From: Schizosaccharomyces osmophilus | Taxonomy: Eukaryota > Ascomycota > Schizosaccharomycetes > Schizosaccharomycetales > Schizosaccharomycetaceae | Direction: 5' to 3' | Length of the DNA: 64,000 nt | Assembly: GCF_027921745.1 (NCBI RefSeq) | Contig: NC_079238.1 | Span: forward strand, 1,674,001 to 1,738,000 | Shown: piece by piece, positions 31,734 through 42,854 of the stretch | Layout: the number at the start of each line of letters is the position of its first letter | How positions within the stretch are numbered: position 1 is the first letter of the stretch | Notes under the pieces: model-generated | Databases searched by the model: none | What the model was told of the DNA's origin: nothing | Seen by the model: only the letters and a program-made list of their open reading frames with translations | Position numbers and translations under genes: made by a program

Positions 31734-34303
31734 ATGGCAGGAAATAGACTGGTGCCTCGATATGCACATACCGATGGGTTGACTAGGCTTGCGTATACGC
31801 TAGATGGCACCTTTTTGCTCACCGTTGGATCCAACCTGGTTATAAGAAAGTTCCAGGTCGGTTCTGACGAAGAACCTGAATCCATAGACAATCATCAAGA
31901 CCCGATTACTGGAATTGCCGTTTCTGTGAGTGATTTTGTTTATACATCTTAGTTGTTTTATATATTCTTTCTAACCGTATCTTTTCAGAAAACCCATTTT
32001 TGTACCTGCTCTGAGGATGCGACAATTTGTGTATATCCCATCGATAACTCTTCAGAACATAATCTACTAGCCAGGACGACGCTTCCTGTGCGTGATATTG
32101 CATACTCTACAGATGGAAATTGGGTTGCTATTGCCAGTGAGTATGTATTGTCTTTTATTGTTGCTATTTGGATGAAATTAACAATGTCAGTGAAACAGCG
32201 GTAAAACTCGTCAATACAACAGAGTTAACTCAAATTCATTCTTTACGCCCTTCCAAAACTTCAAACAAACACGTGTCATTCAGTCCGAATGAAAAGTTTC
32301 TTGCCATATCCAGCTGCAATGGTATTTTATATTTTTATGATGCTCATTCTAGAGATCTCGTAAAGTTTTTAACAAACACCATCTTCTCTGTTGAGGGCGA
32401 TTCCGATCTCACTAGTAAAGCAGTTTGGCACCCTTTTGATGGCACATTCGCTGTTGCCGATTCTGAAAACCAGGTATCTGTCATATCTACTGATGATTGG
32501 CTTGCATTATACAAACTATCCCCAAAAGAAAATTACTCTTCCATAACAGACGTTGCTTGGTCAAGCAATGGTCGTTTTTTGGCGGCTTCTTTCCGCGATA
32601 CGGGTATATTGGTATGGGATACTTTTTCAAAAGAAATAGTCTCTGAACATCATTACCCAAATGTTGTTGCTTTGGCTTGGCAGCCTTTTGCTAACGTGTT
32701 GTCTTTCACCACGAATCAAGGTGTGCTTTACAATTGTCCTGAGGCAATTCCTTTGTCAGAGTCTATCACTGAAGCTGATTTCCAAAAAAGAAACCAGCTC
32801 AAGAATGGTCATAAGAAACGTATTGTTTTGGATGAGGCCGAAGAAAATTTATATGGGAGTCAAAACACCAACGACGATTCTGTCGCTGCTGGTGGCATCA
32901 CAAATGAAGAGAATATCGGTGACTTTAACGAAAACGCTTTAGATGATCCCTTTGATTTAGATGGCGATAGTTATATTGTGAATGACCATGAGTTAGAAGT
33001 CGCTAAAAAGAGGAAGGCGCGTCCCATGCGCGATCATCAGCCTGTTTCCTTTGAAGATGGTACGAGAAAACGCCGTCTTTTGCATTCTGCTGTCCATAAA
33101 CCTGTTTATGCTGGAAGCACGCCGTGGCAAGGAAATAGGCGCTACTTGTGTCTGAATTTAGTAGGATTCATTTGGACCGTTCAACAGGACGATGGCCATA
33201 ACACTATTACCGTCGAATTTCACGACGAGACCAATCACAGAAGATATCATTTTCCAGATGACCAAAAGTTTGAAATGGCTTGTTTGGATGAAGAGGGAGC
33301 CTTGTTTTCCGCTCCGGCTACGGAGCAATCACCAGGTGTTATCTACTATAAACCTCATGTTGATTGGTCTCGGCGATCTGAATGGGCATTAATGCTTCCG
33401 ATGGAAGATGAAAGCCCTGTTAGTATAGCACTGAGTTCTAGTGTAGTTGTCGCTTGTACAACAAGCGGCTATGTGCGTATTTATTCTCGAACAGGCTTTC
33501 CTATAAGTATGTATAGAAGTAAGCAACAACCGTTTGTTGCTTGCTCTGCGTTTAAAGACCTTATTATGATAGTTGCGAACGGCGGTCCTACTGCTGATGG
33601 GACTCCTCAATTGGTCTACACAATTGAGGACACAAGCAAAAACTATGTCTATCAATCGAATGATGGGTTAGCTCTACCCCCTACGGGAGAGCTTCAGAGT
33701 ATTTTCTTTTCAGACGTTGGTGATCCATACATGTTCGATTCCGATGGTGTTCTGTTGGTCTTACTTCATTGGAGAACCCATGGTCAGGCCAAATGGATAC
33801 CTGTGCTGGATACGAATGAACTGGAACGTCGTAAGTCAAGGCAAGAATCCTATTGGCCTGTGACAGTGGCAGATAATCAGTTCCATTGTATCCTTTTAAA
33901 GGGGAATGCTCGTTATCCTTATTTCCCTCGTCCTATGTTTACTGAATTCCCATTTCGAATTCCCTGTACTGTAGTGACTTTTGATGCTCCTACCTCGGTT
34001 CCTGCTTTAGAAGAGCTGCAACTTAGAAATGCGGTTTTGTTAACATTAACCGAAGAAGCAATCGAGGAAGGGGATGCTAATCAAGACCAACAGCTTCAGG
34101 TTACGAAGCTTGAAGCTAATATTGACAAAGCTTTATTGCAGTTAATCCAGAAGGCCTGTTTAGAAGAAAAGCTTGAGCGTATTTTTGAATTAACAAAAGC
34201 TTTACGAAGAACACCTAGCATATTGGCAGCTCAGAAAATTGCCCTGCATCACTCCCTTACCCAGATTGCTGAAAAAATTGGAACTCTTCTTCCTGCTACT
34301 TAA
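31734..34303 (+). CDS. mcl1: Mcl1/Ctf4-type replisome adaptor (DNA polymerase alpha accessory factor)
   Basis: Links the CMG helicase to DNA polymerase alpha and supports sister-chromatid cohesion. Three exons: 31734-31925, 31989-32140 and 32191-34303 (818 residues). Intron 2 is only 50 nt with acceptor AATGTCAG. Splicing gives AIASDETAVKLVNT, a classic WD-repeat turn. The N-terminal WD40 propeller spans about 1-300 (repeats visible as YSTDGNWVAIASDE, FSPNEKFLAISS, WSSNGRFLAASF). An acidic linker at about 330-365 follows (DEAEENLYG; EENIGDFNEN), then the SepB/Ctf4 middle domain and a helical C-terminus. Length agrees with S. pombe Mcl1 (about 815). There is no clear HMG box at the C-terminus, as in the yeast forms. 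Confidence 0.96.
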
Positions 34304-34656
34304 TGGTTTACTTTTGTACATTACTACGGATCACTGCTCGCCCTTTTTCTTTCTTTTTTTTTAATCACTTGTGCATTGCTATGTGTGAATCAAAACTTTA
34401 TTTAACGTCTAGCTGTAACACTACCATGAAAAACTTCATTAAAACTTCATTTCACTTTTACAGATTCTCAAACTCTGATTTGACATTGCTTCAAGTTCCT
34501 TCTACCCAAAACTCTTGCAAACACTGTTTCAAAGCATTTTCATTTATTTTTTTATAATCTTCCACTAAAGGAACATTTCTCTTTAACTCTCCTTATAATG
34601 CGCTAAAACACAAGTAAGACAATTGTCAACACAGACCAAACACACATACATTGAGG
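34304..34656. other. intergenic region, mcl1 to the 161-aa gene
   Basis: 353 bp with T-rich runs. An 84-codon ATG frame starts at 34303, overlapping the mcl1 stop codon, but its composition looks like translated 3' UTR. Nothing else is supported. Confidence 0.4.
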
Positions 34657-35142
34657 ATGGCACAAAAAAAGGATGCATCGGTACTTTCCAATCAATTTCA
34701 GGCATCCATAGGAGTTTCTAGGAATTTGATTCACTCCTGGCTAGGAGAAGGAAGTCAATCGATTGACGATGAAAGCTCTAATGATCATACCAACTTGCAA
34801 GCAAGACCGACGCGTTTAGGATTAGGAGCAATGGCCAAGGAATCCTCCGCCAATTCCCAGTTTGCTTTCAAGAATGAGCGATTGAAAAGTCTTCCAGCAA
34901 CGCTGAGAAAAAAAATTGAACGGCAATTGCAGAAGAAGGAGCCGGTAAAAAGTAATGAAGGAACTGAACAATCACCTCAAAAGAGGAAGAGAGGAACAGG
35001 AGGAGATGAATTGAAAGAGGACAATGTCACTGATGAGAGTGACGATGAGGATTCAAGGATTCAGGTTGCGAACAAATCCAAACGCAATATCAATCAAGGA
35101 TCTGGATTCGACTTGTACAAAAGGCTTAATAAACGGAAATAA
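34657..35142 (+). CDS. small basic/acidic nuclear-type protein, conserved fungal (DUF3245-like?)
   Basis: 161 codons from the ATG at 34657; an in-frame TTG two codons earlier is not used. The N-terminus SNQFQASIGVSRNLIHSWLG and the following RPTRLGLGA look conserved and recall the fungal DUF3245 family, though I am working from memory. The rest is charged: Lys/Arg clusters (RKKIERQLQKKE; KRKRG) alternate with an acidic run (DESDDEDS). It ends in a basic tail (DLYKRLNKRK). This suggests a nuclear or nucleolar protein, perhaps in ribosome biogenesis. Its position matches S. pombe SPAPB1E7.01c. There is no membrane segment. Confidence 0.75.
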   Translation: MAQKKDASVLSNQFQASIGVSRNLIHSWLGEGSQSIDDESSNDHTNLQARPTRLGLGAMAKESSANSQFAFKNERLKSLPATLRKKIERQLQKKEPVKSNEGTEQSPQKRKRGTGGDELKEDNVTDESDDEDSRIQVANKSKRNINQGSGFDLYKRLNKRK

Positions 35143-35510
35143 ACATGTGTCTATTCTTTAAAACGTTGAAGAATTGTATTTATGAGCGCCTTACCATAAT
35201 ATGAAGGGACAGCGGTTTTGTTTCATGGTAAGGAAACAGCAAAGATCATTTTCGTTTTTACGTAAATGTACAGCTGAAATTATCAAAAACACGCAAATAA
35301 AGAAGTAATTAACTCATGTGCAAAACTTTGGAAATTTAAATAGAATCAAAGGGTTTTATGGTAGTGAAATTTGTTACCAAAAAAGCGGAAAGTCGGTTTT
35401 TTAATAAAAGGAAAAAAATTTAAAACACAATAGGTTTTTCTTCTGGTATTTACATCAACTCTTGATTGTTTTTCATCACCAATACACTTTTTAGGGTCAT
35501 GCACCAATTG
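35143..35510. other. convergent intergenic region
   Basis: 368 bp, AT-rich, between the 161-aa gene and the leftward membrane-protein gene. It probably holds both 3' UTRs. No feature is recognised. Confidence 0.35.
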
Positions 35511-36003
35511 TTACATCTTAACAGTAACATCCAGCCAAGGAATATGAAACGTACGTATACCAGAAATCCATTGTAACCAAGAAAATCGTATCAACCTGTA
35601 GCCAGCTTCGCTGAATTCTTTGGGAAAAGGCTTTGGGTCAAACATGTATTGACTAAATGTAAAAAAAGGCGAGTCACTCCACAGACTTCTCGTATTGACT
35701 AAAATAGCCAAAATAATCATACAGTAAGGGCTGTCCAGTTTGTTAGCATTGGTAAATCCTTTTCCTCAAGTCATATTTGTCTTCTATTGGCACAAACTGT
35801 GCATGTACGTACCAAGGATATTTTCGAGCAATTGTAGCTAATATGAACACTGGATAAAATACGTATGGTGCTGCATTAGCAACCAGAAGCATGGGAATAA
35901 AATATCTCAGACATAGCATATTCGTGTCTCTTTGGCGGAGTGCAAGTAAGGTGGCAGCGTATGTACGGCCTTCGATTTTTTTAGCTACTACTTGAGGTAA
36001 CAC
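35511..36003 (-). CDS. unrecognised membrane protein, multi-exon, 5' end uncertain
   Basis: Two exons can be joined with confidence: about 35813-36003 and 35511-35730, across an 82-nt intron (donor GTACGT, branch GCTAAC, acceptor GGACAG). The frame then runs IARKYP-C-PYCMIILAILVN. The upstream exon has no ATG before its fourth dozen of codons, so a 5' exon is missing. A likely candidate ends at the GTAAGA donor near 36093 and encodes TDDLLYDQF. Two hydrophobic segments are visible (YFIPMLLVANAAPYVFYPVF and CMIILAILV). The C-terminus is aromatic (FSWLQWISG, FHIPWLDV). I do not know the family. The start coordinate given is the limit of what I can support. Confidence 0.55.
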
Positions 36004-36355
36004 TCATCTCGCTACTTAAATGAAAGCACAAAATTACATTCTGTTGTGTTTGTTTTCATCAAGTGCATAGAAAATAAAATGCGTTTCTTACCAAATTGAT
36101 CATAAAGAAGATCGTCTGTTTCCTTGTTGGACGGTTTTTTTCACGACATTGATGTAACCAGTATGCGACTCAAAAGAAAGTGCAATTTGGCTACGAAACC
36201 ACATGTGTAATCTAGAAAAGAGCCACCTAGTCCCTTATAAAAATAAAAGAACCAATTTTCCCTTGGATATATCAGCAATTCAATTGAACATTGACCAAAA
36301 ATCCAGAAGAAATTCTCAATATGATACTAATAGATGATATTTTTAATAAATCCGT
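36004..36355. other. region between two leftward ORFs; probable 5' exon of the membrane gene
   Basis: A GTAAGA donor near 36093 (minus strand) follows an open stretch in the right phase for the downstream exon. I could not find a convincing ATG in that frame, because an in-frame stop precedes it. The rest is AT-rich. Confidence 0.3.
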
Positions 36356-36628
36356 CTATACGATAAGCACTTCCAAACAGTTTGCGTAATTTGTGGTGAC
36401 AAGTATACTACACTTAGCAATTCTAGGAGTAAGACTTGTTTTGTTTTGTTTTTTTGATTTGGAATTTTTTGTTCGAGTTACCTTGTTCGTTTCTTTAATA
36501 CGTGAAACCCATTCGACATCGTGGGCATAACTGAAATACAAACGTCTAAATATATCGGGTTTGCTGAAAACGGCTTTGGCGTTCAGAGCAAAATTCACAA
36601 ACTTTTTGTCCTTTGCCTTCTGCGACAT
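36356..36628 (-). CDS. possible small gene, divergent from xrc4
   Basis: The ATG at 36626-36628 opens a frame of about 49 well-composed codons (MSQKAKDKKFVNFALNAK, then KPDIFRRLYFSYAHDVEW), followed by a possible donor (AAG then GTAACT). Reading on without splicing gives 90 codons of poorer, Lys/Ser/Asn-rich composition. An acceptor GCTAAGTGTAG would instead join the exon in phase to YTCHHKLRKLFG, giving about 75 residues. I do not recognise either form. The start is only 18 bp from the xrc4 start on the opposite strand. Exon structure and reality are both unsure. Confidence 0.4.
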   Translation of the reverse strand: MSQKAKDKKFVNFALNAKAVFSKPDIFRRLYFSYAHDVEWVSRIKETNKVTRTKNSKSKKQNKTSLTPRIAKCSILVTTNYANCLEVLIV

Positions 36629-36646
36629 TCATGTCCTTCATTACGA

Positions 36647-37564
36647 ATGAAATATTTTGTAGCATTGCGAGATTCTAAGGATGAACCATTAGTTCTAATA
36701 TCGAATTTTGAAGATGACTCTTTAGTCACTATAAGTGTTATGAGTTCAGAAAGCAAGTTTGTTTTACAAGGTATGGAATGCTGGATTTACGACGGAAGCA
36801 AAATATGGAGCTAATACAATTATGGTAGACAAAAACCAAGAATTCCGCAAACTACAATCCAACCGGCCTGTAGAGTCTTTAACTCCTCCTATAATTGAGA
36901 AATTGCTTTCCGGAGTATCAAATCCCAAATTTAAACTGCAGCCCGTATTGCTAGAGGATCTTTGCCGAGTGAGTTAATAGACGAGTTTTTCCTGGGTTTG
37001 AATTTCTTTCTAATATTTGTTTAGATTTACATTCTAATCGTCGATCCTTTTCCTTTGCGGATTGCTTGGTTCGAATTGGCCAAGCAAGCGCTGGATCCAA
37101 AAACACTGTTTTCCTCATTCTGGGAATGCAGCAGTGTTATCCAAGTAATAAACGATGGGTTTTTCAAACTGTATAGCTAACACAAATGTTCTTAGGATGT
37201 TGCCTTAGCCAGACTAGCTCATCAAGAGGAAGAAATGATACAGGTCGTGCAACACGCTCGCGACTTAGAAGCGGAATTCCTTATGAGAGAACGACTTTTA
37301 TTGCTGAAGTTTCAGGAATTAATTCGGGACGCCAAGAAGAAAGAAAGTGGAGATCAAAGTGGTTCTTCCATAGAAGAGGAGTACAATGAAGACTTGAAGC
37401 CTTCCTCTGTAAGTTTTATACCTACTGTTAAAGAGGAATCTCCATCAATACACTCTCCTTCTCCCACAAATAGTTTAGGAAGCCAACGCACCGCATCTGA
37501 GGAGTATGAGACCCATGAAACAGAGAAAACATCAGGAGAAAGCAGCGAAACCGAGTCAGAGTAA
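36647..37564 (+). CDS. xrc4: non-homologous end-joining factor Xrc4
   Basis: Probable partner of DNA ligase IV. Four exons: 36647-36770, 36829-36968, 37025-37144 and 37196-37564 (250 residues). Introns have donors GTATGG, GTGAGT and GTAATA, and branch sites CTAATAC, CTAATA and GCTAAC. The N-terminal beta-rich head covers about 1-125, a central coiled coil about 130-180 (LAHQEEEMIQVVQHARDLE), and the tail is acidic and Ser/Thr-rich (HETEKTSGESSETESE), as in XRCC4. Sequence identity to human XRCC4 is too low to judge by eye. The call rests on layout, length (S. pombe about 264) and on the position and strand of S. pombe SPAC6G9.16c. Confidence 0.75.
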
Positions 37565-38052
37565 GATGCTATTAATGATTATGAACTCAAATTCTATACT
37601 ACACGTATTTTATTATTTTTGAACATCCATTTGGTATAATCGTCTATGTTTACTAACGAATCCCAACGTATCATATCAAGGTGTTTGTATGTCAAACTAT
37701 CAATTTATGACATTGACCCTTTATACTTCAATACCTGTACTTATACTTATTTACAATTATTGTAACAGGGACAAGAATAACCATTTTGACCGTCAGCTTT
37801 CACGCTCCAAAATTTACATTGGAAAATAAAGTTTCACATTTTACTGCAGTTTCTCTGTGATGTTGCAACTATTTCTACCAAAGATTTACAATTCTCTCTG
37901 AAAGTTGCGTACAATTTAGCCAGTATATGCTTTTTTTGCTTGCCGCTTCTTGTTAGAAAAAGGTGGCCCTGTCGAAGGTCCGTTTGCTGATTCCACTAGC
38001 TTGCTTGCTTTCTTCTTTATATTTACATTGTGATTTTATTTAATAAATCCAA
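37565..38052. other. intergenic region, xrc4 to ebp1-like
   Basis: 488 bp, AT-rich, no ORF or structure I can support. It holds the xrc4 3' UTR and the promoter of the next gene. Confidence 0.35.
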
Positions 38053-39378
38053 ATGAGTTCTCAATCCATTTCGAACCGGAAACCAGTACGAAGAAGTACA
38101 CATCCGACTCTTCCCGACATCAATGAAGTGAACCGGAACTCTGGTGAACAGTTACTAACACCACCTCCACAACTCCATCGAGGTCAATCTCATTTACCTT
38201 CTCCAATTACTCCCACTCTTCCTGATTTACAATTGGAACCTACAAAAGATGAGACTCATAAGGGCTTACCCAATCTCCTAAGCCCAACACTTCCTTCGCC
38301 TTTCATGTTTGATTTAGATAATAAGCAGGAGACCAGTTTGTATGCCAATCCAGATGGTATAGAAAAGGAAGTGACTTATACAAAGAAAGATAATTCTCAA
38401 ACATTGGAAGTGTCTTCCGAAAAGACTACCCATTCGATCAAAACAGAACACCAAGAAAAATCTGATCCGATCGAATCTCCTGTTAGCGATAATCTTAAAG
38501 ATATTTCCGGAACAGACCAACCAGTCTCGAAACGAAAAGCTAAAGTAACGTTAGAGGATTATAAACGGCTCAAAATGCAAAACAAGGAAAATCCCAGTCT
38601 TGGAAGCCCAGCAAATTCAATTAGTTCTTTAAGCCCCTCAACCCCTCTTGTGCAACATCAACCGGATTTCGAACTGCTAAAACAAAACTTTATTAGACTC
38701 CTCGCTGATGGCAAGTTCCAGAAGAAGCTAGCAGATAAAGCGGAAAAATATTCATTTCTCTTTGCTATTGACGCTGTTTTATGTTATGTAGTTGCTTTTC
38801 AAATTCAGAATGTGTCTAACATTTCAAAAAATCAACCGGCTACCACCAGCAATTGGCGAACCTTACCTGCGTATATTGAATTCTTTCTTCGTTCCGATAA
38901 TGAATCTCTAGACCCCATTTTTCGAGGTCTTTTTCTCGGTTACCTTGGAATCGCTTTCCGAGAAATATTTAACATTGAACTTCTTCGTATGCAACACTTG
39001 CAACATTTCCTTATGAAAGATATTCGACAAAGCACTTCAGAATCAATTCCCAAAAGCTCCACTGGAAATGTTAAAAACATTTGTGAAAATGCCGTTCGTT
39101 TACATGATGCTTACAAGCGGTTTGTTGCAGCGATGAAGCAATGCTCTCAATTATTAAGCAGTAAATCACTGAAAGCATTTCCTATTACCTTGAAAAAATT
39201 TGAGGAAACTAATTCCACAAACCTGTATCCTCCGTTTTGTATACAGACTAGTATTGCTGATTCAATCGAATTTGGGCATCATATAATCACAGAATTCAAA
39301 GATCAACATGGTTTTACGTTTAATTCCAAAATGAATCACTCAGATTTATCGCTGTTACGCTCTTTAGAAAAAAAATAA
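38053..39378 (+). CDS. ebp1: AFF4-like super elongation complex protein (probable Ebp1)
   Basis: 441 codons, single exon. Residues 1-200 are disordered, Pro/Ser-rich with repeated (T)LPD/PTLP motifs and a basic-plus-conserved patch KAKVTLEDYKRLKMQ. Residues about 205-380 are helical and recall the C-terminal homology domain of AF4/FMR2 proteins: KLADKAEKYSFLFAIDAVLC resembles the AFF4 stretch with K.KAD...KF..A..YADA. In S. pombe the ELL-EAF partner Ebp1 (SPAC6G9.15c, from memory) has this relationship, and this gene has the same place and strand. It would act with Ell1-Eaf1 on RNA polymerase II elongation. The domain call is by eye and moderate. Confidence 0.68.
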   Translation: MSSQSISNRKPVRRSTHPTLPDINEVNRNSGEQLLTPPPQLHRGQSHLPSPITPTLPDLQLEPTKDETHKGLPNLLSPTLPSPFMFDLDNKQETSLYANPDGIEKEVTYTKKDNSQTLEVSSEKTTHSIKTEHQEKSDPIESPVSDNLKDISGTDQPVSKRKAKVTLEDYKRLKMQNKENPSLGSPANSISSLSPSTPLVQHQPDFELLKQNFIRLLADGKFQKKLADKAEKYSFLFAIDAVLCYVVAFQIQNVSNISKNQPATTSNWRTLPAYIEFFLRSDNESLDPIFRGLFLGYLGIAFREIFNIELLRMQHLQHFLMKDIRQSTSESIPKSSTGNVKNICENAVRLHDAYKRFVAAMKQCSQLLSSKSLKAFPITLKKFEETNSTNLYPPFCIQTSIADSIEFGHHIITEFKDQHGFTFNSKMNHSDLSLLRSLEKK

Positions 39379-39820
39379 TACCTTGGCATTAATGATTTCA
39401 TCTAATTTAGATTTTCGTTAGGATCTTAGTTTATTCTTCTTTTTGTTATAGATTAATTCATCGAATTCGATTTATTGTATTAAAAATAATTATAGAATAC
39501 ATTTATTTTTAGAGCAAGAAATTTGCCAAATATAAAAAGTCTGTATGTTTTTGGTATCTTCGGTAGAAGTGTTCAAATGACTCAACATAGAAAATTAGAA
39601 ACTAATAAACAATCGTGAGATATCAAATAAGACATAACCGTCCTTTAAACTAGAAATACAAATAAGCGACAAGCAATGCGCTTCTATGCCAAGGTAATAA
39701 ATAAAGAGCGAATTTCAGTATGAAACGCCTTTTTCTAACTGGAATAGAAAATAATAAAAAGAAAAAAACCAACATTTAAAGGTTGTTTTAAGACTCTTCA
39801 GTATTATTGTACAGGTAAGG
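39379..39820. other. convergent intergenic region, ebp1-like and PUF genes
   Basis: 442 bp, AT-rich, between two convergent stop codons. No gene or conserved motif is seen. Confidence 0.35.
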
Positions 39821-42002
39821 TTATTCTTTTTCCTTTAAATTGGGGCGTTGTCGCTCTAATTTTGAAATGATACGGCGACCACAGGGAGTGTTTTTGATGC
39901 TAGGTATAAGTGGCTTTATACGTTCAGCCAGCTTGATACGCTGCTTGGGATCAGCATTATCCAGGGCAGTCTGAATGACATAATTTGCGAAAGAATCCCT
40001 GAGCATTTTAGCCAAGAATTTTTCATCCATCAATTCAGCAATCAACTTTTCCTTTAAAGGGAAAGGTGAGTAAAAAATACACTTTGATTTTCGTTAGTAA
40101 GAAGCTTCATAGTTTTAAACCGTACCTTTTCTATAACATTAGAGCTAAATTTTTGTGTTGACAAGACACGGATTTTACTGACGAAGTGATTGACAATTGT
40201 TTCAGTATGTGAGGGATCGTTAAGTTCCAATACATATTGCAAAACATAGTTTCCAAATGCATCTTGGACAAGGAGTAAAGCATGAGGTATAATGTGTTGC
40301 ACCAACTGTTCGATTTGAGCTGGAGATGCATGATCAAAACAACGTTGCACCACACAACAGCCATGTCTGTGAGTAGATACATCGACTGGGTCATTGCAGA
40401 TGGCATCGAAAATAAACTAATAGGTGTTAGTGCCGTGCGAAATTTTGCTTTTAAAAAACTTACCTGGCAATCTTCATGAGAGAATTTATTGAGGCACTTT
40501 TGAATGACATGATTTCCATTCAAATCTTTTGTAAGCATTACAACATTCGGTCTGAGTGCATCCACGATACACGAGACTTGATCGGGTGATGAAACCAAAT
40601 CGATAATTTTTTGAAGAGCCCTTGTTCCATGCATATTGAAAGAAATGGGAACAAGCTTTGGTGCTATTATTTGAACAAAAGTAGAACGTTGGGCATCGGA
40701 CACATGCTCAAACAATTTTTGACAAAGGTAGTTGCCGAAAGCGTCAACCATTAGAATAGGAAGATAAGCTTGTGTTTCGTTAAAAACAACATCAACATAC
40801 GCGGGATTCTTCTTTTCTAAAAGTCGTTGTAAGTATCGACAGCCATGCTGATCCTTGCAAAACGATAGGATGTTATTAGACGGAAACGAAAAAGGAGCAA
40901 GGTTAGAAGACACAGCAGGCTGAGCGTTTGCTTCCTCTGGCATGTAAGCAGGAACACACAATGCAGAAGGATCTAGTAAGGTGGTTGGGATTCCTGCTGC
41001 TGGTACCACTGAAGCATTGGGAGGAAGAGGGGGAGCACTGTCGATACTTCCAGAACTGGCCGTTGAGGTAAAAGAAGCAGTTAAGGAAGGAGTAAAGGTG
41101 TCAGGCAAAAACGGTGATCCTGAAGAGCGCAATGACTGGAAAGAAGATGAAGTTTTCGAGGATGGGTAAGAGGTGGTTTCGCCATTGTAGGGAGGGGCAG
41201 TATTGGCAGAGGTCACGGGATTAAGACGTGGACTCAACGTGGGAGTCGAAAGCCTATGGGCGTTCGCAGGGGAAGGTGTTGCAGCACTGGAGTTCGAGGC
41301 AAAAGGGCTAGAGATAGGTTTTTTTAAATTTGAATTTGACACAGAAAGACTTCTCCTAGAAGCTTGGTTTGAAGAAGGAGACGAAGAAGGATAAGATGAC
41401 AAATTTGGCCGTCTTAAAAGAACAGGGATATCATCCATTGTAGTATTCATTTGAAGTATGGAAGAAGACAAATGCTTGGACCCAAGTCTAGAGTAGGAAG
41501 GGCCAGAAGGAGCAGGGCCAGTGGGAGCAGGGGGAGCTGCTGGTGTCGCTGGACCTGCTAAACAAGTGGCTCCGAGTCCATTTGAGAGAACGGGTGCTGC
41601 AACGGTTCCAGAGCCCGATGAGAATGAAGGACTGGAAGTCGGCTGTGGGGCCATCGGGGATGAAGAGGAATGGAAAAATTGGTAGGGAGAAAAAGTGGAA
41701 GTTGCAAAAGAATAGCCAGCAAGGTTGGGATTACGCGACAAGCTGTTGGAACGGTTTCCAAAAGCACCATATCCAACATAACCGTCAGAACCCGTCATCG
41801 AAGAAGGCAAAGAAGAAATAGAGCTATCCTTAAGCTTTGAGCCATTGGGAGCTTTAGAAGTATCCCACGACGGTGATTTCAACGCATGTTTGTTTTCAAG
41901 TTCGGGATAAGCAGTTGAAAGAACGGGAAGCGAGTATTCAGTAGACATAAGAGACGGTTGAGGTAAAGAAGACTGCTCCGGCATGCTACTACGCTTTAAC
42001 AA
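39821..42002 (-). CDS. Pumilio/PUF-family RNA-binding protein
   Basis: Binds mRNA 3' UTRs by a PUF repeat domain. Three exons: 40464-42002, 40126-40416 and 39821-40051 (686 residues; S. pombe SPAC6G9.14 about 681). Introns are 47 and 74 nt with donors GTAAGT and GTACGG and branch sites CACTAAC and TACTAAC. The first 350 residues are low-complexity (Ser, Pro, Ala). PUF repeats then follow from about 365. Helix motifs include KDQHGCRYLQR, VDAFGNYLCQKL, NMHGTRALQKI, KDLNGNHVIQK, HRHGCCVVQR, QDAFGNYVLQ, STQKFSSNVIEK and DSFANYVIQ: eight repeats with the usual N/S/C/H-x-x-Q/K reading residues. Targets cannot be read from sequence. Confidence 0.95.
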
Positions 42003-42620
42003 TGCGATTGACCAATGTCTGTGGACATATATTTACAAAACTTTGAAGTGAGGAATTTACCAACGGATTAGAAGACAGAAGAAACCGTTTTCAAAACAAA
42101 AGAAAGGTTGCCTCAACTACGTAAACTCTCAAAAAACCCCAGTGTCGTCCACTTTTTAAGAAGACGATGGTGGTGGAACGAACGTTTGGAATTCTTGGAA
42201 GATTTGATAATCTGTCTTCGTAAACTTAGAGGTGACACTGTTAAGGTAACAATCCCAAAAAAACAGAAATAATAACAGAATTTCGCTTCTTTAAAGAAAG
42301 AAAAAGAATTTATTTTACTTAAGAAGCCAGAATTACCAACGGAATAAACTGTAGACGGGGCGTTTTGCTAAGAAAGCGTAGTTTGGTAAGCCGACTTTTT
42401 AACACCTCACAATGGAAGCACCTTTCGGAAGCATAAAGGAGCCTTTCCATACCGTATACATCTTCTTCTAGTCCCCAATCGTTTTTCTCCCTTTCATCGT
42501 TTATAACGGTAGGCTCTTCCGATTGCGGCAACTTTTCGCTCGCTTGCATTGCTAGCTGGCTTCTTCTGTAAGGTTTGGTTCCCTTCCTGCGAACTTTCTC
42601 ATCATTTCTGAAAAGTTTCA

Positions 42621-42854
42621 ATGTTTTGCTTTACTCGCTATATCGGTCTCGCCAGCAAGTGTAAATCGACAAGTTGGTCTCTTCTTTCACCGTTTCTCAT
42701 TTATGCAAGAGAATTGAGCCCAAATCCTTCTCTTTTATTACAGAGAGGATATTCCATCTGTCAAAAGACGCAAATAAACTGTATGTCAACATACACTATG
42801 AATGTTGGATACAAGAGTTTGTTGAAGAAAATCATGACGTTTTCGCTTAGATAA
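42621..42854 (+). CDS. possible small mitochondrial protein (77 codons)
   Basis: ATG-initiated frame. The first 28 residues (MFCFTRYIGLASKCKSTS...) have no acidic residue and several Arg/Lys, and RGYS at about 42-45 looks like an R-3 mitochondrial cleavage motif. The C-terminus is basic (YKSLLKKIMTFSLR). There is no family match. The opposite-strand frame 42319-42621 ends at the same base, and no expression evidence exists. It may be chance. Confidence 0.25.
   Translation: MFCFTRYIGLASKCKSTSWSLLSPFLIYARELSPNPSLLLQRGYSICQKTQINCMSTYTMNVGYKSLLKKIMTFSLR

Noticed and set aside
34303-34557. 84-codon ATG frame overlapping the mcl1 stop
   Set aside because: Composition of translated 3' UTR, with no conservation signal that I can see.
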